From positions 53,397 to 117,396 of the forward strand of contig NZ_LR594676.1 of the NCBI RefSeq assembly GCF_901827205.1: 64,000 nucleotides of DNA, written 5' to 3'. This DNA comes from Variovorax sp. PBS-H4 (GTDB taxonomy: Bacteria > Pseudomonadota > Gammaproteobacteria > Burkholderiales > Burkholderiaceae_C). The notes beneath the pieces were generated by a model, which was given only the letters and a program-made list of their open reading frames with translations, was not told the origin of the DNA and made no database searches. Positions 60,039-64,000 of this stretch are shown in pieces. How positions within the stretch are numbered: position 1 is the stretch's first letter; every line of letters starts with the position of its first letter. The position numbers were made by a program, and so were the translations under genes.

Positions 60039-60847
60039 GAGGGCAACCGCGTACCCGAAATTGCCTTCGATTCCCGCTGCTCCCTTATTGATGCTTGCGG
60101 TCCCAAAACCCCTCACCCGCCGTCTTAAGCATTAGCCCGGCTGACGTCGATTCCGTGGCCGTGGTCGCACCCGCTCGGAACGGACGGCGGTAGGGCGGAG
60201 CAACCTTCATCTCGATCGCCGCCACGGCGACCACGTTGAACGCCGCACACCTCGATGTCTTGGTGCAGGTTGTGATCGTGGTGGACCGGCGCACGGCGGC
60301 CCCGGCTGGACGTATGCCTGACCATCCGGGCGTCGAGATCGGGGTTCCCAGACCGGCTTGGCGCGGCCGAAGTCGCAGGCATCGCCCACATCCTGAATAG
60401 CACCCACGTCCTCACCAGCAGAGATGTGGTTGGCCTGCACCGACGCAGACAGCCGCACGTCCTCCTCGACTGGCTGATGCATCATCACCTGGTGGCCAGC
60501 AGTGAGGTGGAGCTGCTTCTGAGAAGCAGGTGAGGCCAACTGAGCGGTCCGGCCTTGAGCGCCCGGACCACCGGTGCCCCCTGGGCCCACCCCCCACATC
60601 GCGGAGCCAATTTTGGCACCTTCGCCCAGGCCTACCTCGTCGTCGGCGGTTCCCCACCTAGCAGAGCACGAAAAACGTCCTGGTCAAAACGGCACGCACC
60701 AACGCCTGCACGACCGGCCGTAGGCCGACGGGATAGCCGCCTACCTCCTGCGCCATTCGCCAGGCTTCCGAGCCATTCAGTGCACGATGGGGCCTGCCCG
60801 GCTGGTCGCACCTCGACTACGTAGCACTCGCTTTGGTTAACAGTTCT
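60039..60847. other. Gene-poor region before the recombinase pair
   Basis: No convincing gene. A plus-strand frame near 60380-60530 (THVLTSRDVVGLHRRRQ, LMHHHLVASSEVELLL) has some protein-like character but no start or family. The region may hold an integration junction. Confidence 0.3.
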
Positions 60848-60880
60848 GCTGCGATGATAATTGAACGTTATCATCGCAGC
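60848..60880. repeat. Perfect 13-bp inverted repeat, possible recombinase core site
   Basis: GCTGCGATGATAA (60848-60860), spacer TTGAACG, TTATCATCGCAGC (60868-60880). Two inverted 13-bp arms around 7 bp is the geometry of a tyrosine-recombinase core site. It lies 120 bases before the first recombinase gene. It could instead be an operator. Confidence 0.65.
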
Positions 60881-60999
60881 ATGGTGCGAGACGTGGTCTG
60901 GGTGCCCACCGCGTCTGCGACGCGCAACTGCGGGGTGTTGCTGCAGGTCAGGCGCCCCGAAAGTCGTGGGCGGGCCGTACTGAGTCTTTGGAGTGCTCG

Positions 61000-62148
61000 A
61001 TGAGTGAGCCGGCAACCGAGCCTAGATTCGTCAGTGTGACGGAAGTTGGGGTGTTGTCGCAGGTTGAGGGCGTGGATGCGGTCGGGATTGGAGAGCTTCG
61101 AGAGCTGGTCGAGGCGTCTTTGGCTTCAGCGACGCAGCGGGCGTATGCAGCCGATTGGGAGCGGTTCGCTGTGTGGTGTGACGGTCAAGGCGTGGATGCG
61201 GTGTGGGCCTCGGATGAGGACTTGGGCCGGTATGTGGCGTTGGCTGCGTCTGAGGTTCGTGAAGACGGGTCGTGGGCGGTAGCAGTGGCTACGTTGCGCC
61301 GTTGGGTGTCGGGGATCAATCAGGTTCATCGGGCGGTCGGGCGTGAGTTGGCGCCGGGTCGGTCGGAAGTGGTGCGGCGTGCGTTGGCGGGTGTGGCTCG
61401 GACGCGGAGGGAGGCGCCGCGGCGGCGTAAGCCGTTGCGGTTGATGGCGTTGAAGAAGCTGGTGGTGACAGCTCGGGGGACCGCTGTGACGTGGCAGCAG
61501 AAGATTCGGGCTGAGCGGGACTGCGCGATCTTGCTGGTGGGTCATCTGGGGGCGTTTCGTGAGTCTGAGCTGGTGCAGTTGCGGTTGGGGGACTTTGAGC
61601 AGGTCGATGGTGGTCTGCATGTGTACGTGGCAGGGTCGAAGACTGATCAGCTGGGCACGGGCAGGTCGAAGGGGTTGACTCGGGTTGCTGCTGCGCAGGG
61701 GTGTGCGTTGTGTGCGTGGTGGCGGTGGTGGTCGTTAGTGCGCGCGCATGATGCTGGTGGGCGTCCAGCGGTGCTGAATGCTGTGGAGGCGCTCCCTGCG
61801 GCGGACGAGCATGTGTGCCGGCAGCAAGTGCTCGTTGGTGAGCCTGGGATGCCGTTCTTGCGGGTGCTGGGTCAGGCTGGCTGGGTGACTGAGCGCGGGT
61901 TGTCCCCGCATGCGGTGTACCACGTGGTTCGTCGGCGGGCGAAGCTGGCGGGCTACACCGATCAGGAAATAAGTCGGTTGGGTGGGCACTCGCTGCGGTC
62001 TGGGTTCATCACGGATGCGTTCGATGCTGGTGCGTCGGATGGTGAGGTGATGAAGCAGACCTGGCATCGGTCGATTACGCAGGTCCGTGACTATCAGCGA
62101 GGCACTCCCCTGGCTGGCAATGCGGTTAACCGGATTGAGCTGCCATGA
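61000..62148 (+). CDS. Tyrosine recombinase (integrase), catalytic
   Basis: ATG 61000 gives 382 residues. A SAM-like N-terminal DNA-binding domain (about 35-135; SATQRAYAADWERFAVWCDG) precedes the catalytic domain. All catalytic residues are visible: Arg187 in GAFRESEL, Lys214 in AGSKTD, His330-x-x-Arg333 in GGHSLRSGF, His356 in TWHRSITQ and the nucleophile Tyr365 in VRDYQRG. An insert with QGCALCAWW is unusual. Its stop overlaps the second recombinase-like gene by four bases. Confidence 0.9.
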   Translation: MSEPATEPRFVSVTEVGVLSQVEGVDAVGIGELRELVEASLASATQRAYAADWERFAVWCDGQGVDAVWASDEDLGRYVALAASEVREDGSWAVAVATLRRWVSGINQVHRAVGRELAPGRSEVVRRALAGVARTRREAPRRRKPLRLMALKKLVVTARGTAVTWQQKIRAERDCAILLVGHLGAFRESELVQLRLGDFEQVDGGLHVYVAGSKTDQLGTGRSKGLTRVAAAQGCALCAWWRWWSLVRAHDAGGRPAVLNAVEALPAADEHVCRQQVLVGEPGMPFLRVLGQAGWVTERGLSPHAVYHVVRRRAKLAGYTDQEISRLGGHSLRSGFITDAFDAGASDGEVMKQTWHRSITQVRDYQRGTPLAGNAVNRIELP

Positions 62149-63155
62149 AGCCGGCCACGCAGGATGCGTATGAGAGGGACTGGCTGCTGTTCGTGGACTG
62201 GTGCCGTGCTCGGGACTTGGACTATCTGCCGGCCCCCGCTGAGACGGTAGAGGTGTTCTTGTCCCTTCTTGGATCGGTCTCGAGCCGTCGGCGGGGAGCT
62301 GCTGCGATCCGGTTCCATCATCGAGCAGCTGGTCTTGCTGAACCTGCACTTGTTCGGGGCCGACCGGGGCGGCCACTGTCGACAGCCCCGAGCGATCTGA
62401 TCGACGCTGCATTGGCCGGTTTGCCTCGATGGGGGTGGACGGCCGGGCTGTTCGGTCGACGTGACGCCGTTCTGTTGGTCTTGCGGTTTGCGATGGCCCT
62501 GTCGCCGGAAGGGATCGCTCAGCTGGATGCTGGCGAGGTGATCGCTGACGGCCAGGGTGGTCTGAGGGTGCACGGCCGTGAGGTGGGCGGTGACGCGGAC
62601 CCGGCCCTGTGTCCTGGGTGCATCTGGGCCAGGTGGGTCCCTGTCATGCAGCGCGTGCACCGTTTCACCCCAACCGCAGAGCTGGCGAAGGCGTTCACGC
62701 GGCCTGAAGAGCCGCCTGCCGTAGATCGGCATGACTGCGAACGCAGTACCCCTGGACTGACTGGTCCCGCGTTGATGACGTTTGACCGGTGGGGGTCCGC
62801 TCCCCTACCGGTCAGGGCCCCGACGTCCCAGGGACTGCGCGGGTTGTCTCATGCTCACCGTGCCGGGACGGCGGTGCAGCATCCGATCAGAGACCTTCCG
62901 CGGACCGTTGAATCTGTTGCCACTCCCCTACCGCCGCCAGCTCCGTTCATGGCGCCGTACCCCGAGGTGGCCGGACTGGGCTGGCGACGAAAGCTCGAAG
63001 GCCTTCTCCATGTGGATGAGGCAAGTCAGGCTCTGAACTTGGTCGTCGACCAGGCCGACGCTTTGAATGCCCGCCTCGACCAGCTTCTCGCCGATGCCGA
63101 TGCGCTTCGCTCAAGAGTGGACAACGTCACGCGGCTACCGCGCTTTAGAGGCTAG
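62145..63155 (+). CDS. Catalytically dead recombinase-like partner
   Basis: The 336-residue protein is coupled by ATGA to the recombinase. Its N-terminus (TQDAYERDWLLFVDWCRARD) matches the DNA-binding domain of its partner, and ALCPGCIWARWVP matches the partner insert. The Arg position reads RFAMALSPEGIAQL without Arg, and the HxxR and Tyr motifs are missing. The last 60 residues instead form a heptad-like coiled coil (DEASQALNLVVDQADALNAR then LDQLLADADALRSRV). It is probably an accessory DNA-binding subunit. Confidence 0.75.
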   Translation: MKPATQDAYERDWLLFVDWCRARDLDYLPAPAETVEVFLSLLGSVSSRRRGAAAIRFHHRAAGLAEPALVRGRPGRPLSTAPSDLIDAALAGLPRWGWTAGLFGRRDAVLLVLRFAMALSPEGIAQLDAGEVIADGQGGLRVHGREVGGDADPALCPGCIWARWVPVMQRVHRFTPTAELAKAFTRPEEPPAVDRHDCERSTPGLTGPALMTFDRWGSAPLPVRAPTSQGLRGLSHAHRAGTAVQHPIRDLPRTVESVATPLPPPAPFMAPYPEVAGLGWRRKLEGLLHVDEASQALNLVVDQADALNARLDQLLADADALRSRVDNVTRLPRFRG

Positions 63156-63172
63156 GGGGGAGCTCCCTAGCC
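63150..63172 (+). terminator. Hairpin at the end of the recombinase operon
   Basis: GGCTAGGG-GGGAGCT-CCCTAGCC is an 8-bp stem that includes the stop codon of the second gene. Confidence 0.55.
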
Positions 63173-64000
63173 GCTGTCACATGCATGGAGATCCACTGAA
63201 TAGTGGCGTTCTTGCATGTCAGCGAAGCGTGCACGACACGTGCGCCGCACGTGCATAGTTAGTGGCGAGTTGGTCATTCACGCGTGACCTGTGGGCGGCC
63301 GCGGCCGGGTCGCTCTTCAGCTGCCATCGTGGATCCACATGGGCGCTCGCTTAGCTCAGTCGTGTTCCTTCTGGTCGCGGTGCTCGACGACGTGGTCCAC
63401 CTGAGCCGCAGCGTGAGTGAGCCACCGACATGGCCTCCGCATTCGGTTGGGCGTTCCGCCGGCGGTGAGCGAGTCGCGAGCGTCACTGGAGCTGTTTCTG
63501 CAGGTCGCGTGAGCGTGCATGAAACATGCATTGCACGTGCAAGCGCTTGTCGGGTTCGTCAATCTCTGTGAGCAGCATCTGGCCGTCATCCCAAGCGCTC
63601 TCCCACTGCGTCATCCGCGCCTTGCTCTGCGTTCAGCTTCATAGCGTCCACTTGGGCTTTCCATGGGGCGGCGCCCTGCGTCGAGCCTGAACCGGGTTCA
63701 TAGGTTCAGGCGGTTCGATACCCGACCCTGTTGGCGGACTGACAAACAGTTCGCGCCACAAGTGGCCCGCCATGAGAAGGCCCCACAGTGACGGACACTT
63801 GCAATGCACGTGCGTGCAACGTGCGTGCGTCGCACTGCCTGCTTGCCCTGCTGTGCTGTGAGCTGCTTAGCTGTGTGCTTGCGCGCAGGTCTGCCCGGCA
63901 GTGTGACTGTTTGTCTGAGTGTGTGCGGTGTGACTGCAGGTTGTATTGCTTGTCGGCGTGTCTGCCGACGGAGCGGGCTGCTTGTGGGGAAGATTGATGG
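63173..64000. other. Gene-poor end with GCACGTGC palindromes
   Basis: No gene is supported. GCACGTGCA-type palindromes occur near 63246, 63532 and 63801, each beside extra GTGCA/TGCAC pieces. A CCTGAAC/GTTCAGG inverted repeat lies at 63686-63710. These may be protein-binding sites, for example of the recombinase or a partition or replication protein. A cysteine-rich frame at 63788-63997 is probably chance. Confidence 0.35.

Noticed and set aside
60848..60880. Seventh copy of the dif-like repeat
   Set aside because: It has GATAA/TTATC arms but a different, fully symmetric sequence and no GAGACC hairpin; treated as a separate site.
63788..63997. Cysteine-rich 69-codon frame
   Set aside because: The cysteines follow from TGC/TGT repeats in TG-rich DNA; no family, and codon use differs from the window.

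Overview
The window is high-GC actinobacterial DNA. The evidence is GTG/ATG starts with GC-rich third positions, several Lsr2 nucleoid proteins, GAF-ANTAR regulators, a LAL-type LuxR regulator, LAxTG sortase substrates and recombination sites that resemble the actinobacterial dif consensus. I cannot name a genus. No tRNA, rRNA or CRISPR array was seen. Much of the window is accessory DNA: defence genes, Rhs/polymorphic-toxin debris, insertion sequences and recombinases, interspersed with intact metabolic or regulatory operons.

Layout. 0-4.3 kb: two defence-type operons on the minus strand. One is an AbiE-like regulator/nucleotidyltransferase pair, cut by the window start. The other is a short type II CBASS-like operon (CD-NTase, E2-only protein, membrane protein) whose only strong ribosome binding site precedes a 44-codon leader ORF. 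5-6 kb: an SSB-like gene and an lsr2 followed by a dif-like site. 6-11 kb: a LAxTG surface protein, a TetR gene and a hydrolase/membrane-protein cluster. 11-15.5 kb: an IS30 element carrying a passenger gene, Rhs remnants and small membrane proteins, ending in an lsr2 fragment plus a dif-like site. 15.8-22.8 kb: a TetR-SnoaL-LamG/PQQ giant-LAATG gene set with a clear operator palindrome. 23-33.5 kb: a polysaccharide deacetylase lipoprotein, a LAL regulator divergent from a hydrolase operon, and a 1128-residue LAHTG surface protein. 34-48.7 kb: intact lsr2, four dif-like sites, several orphan toxin-tip/immunity pairs, an Rhs gene split by a fresh IS481 copy, IS3 and IS30 fragments, many 46-100 residue membrane proteins and a serine resolvase with res-like DNA. 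49-57 kb: a coupled operon (dehydrogenase with a frameshift, TetR, two CocE-type hydrolases, a CDF transporter), then a PAF-acetylhydrolase-like lipoprotein. 57-60 kb: a YhcG/DUF1016 nuclease and a divergent GAF-ANTAR pair. 60.8-63.2 kb: a perfect 13-bp inverted repeat and two overlapping tyrosine-recombinase genes, the second lacking the catalytic residues.

The most striking pattern is a six-copy, same-orientation repeat made of a hairpin (GAGACCTGTTG/CAACAGGTCTC type) immediately followed by a XerC/XerD dif-like core (GCCGATAAT...TTATGTCA). Four of the six copies lie next to an intact or broken lsr2 gene. The segments between copies hold cassette-like gene sets, notably three tandem tiny membrane proteins with a shared P-x-W-W motif between the sites at 42.6 and 43.6 kb. 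I infer repeated Xer-type integration or exchange of lsr2-linked cassettes; nothing here proves activity.
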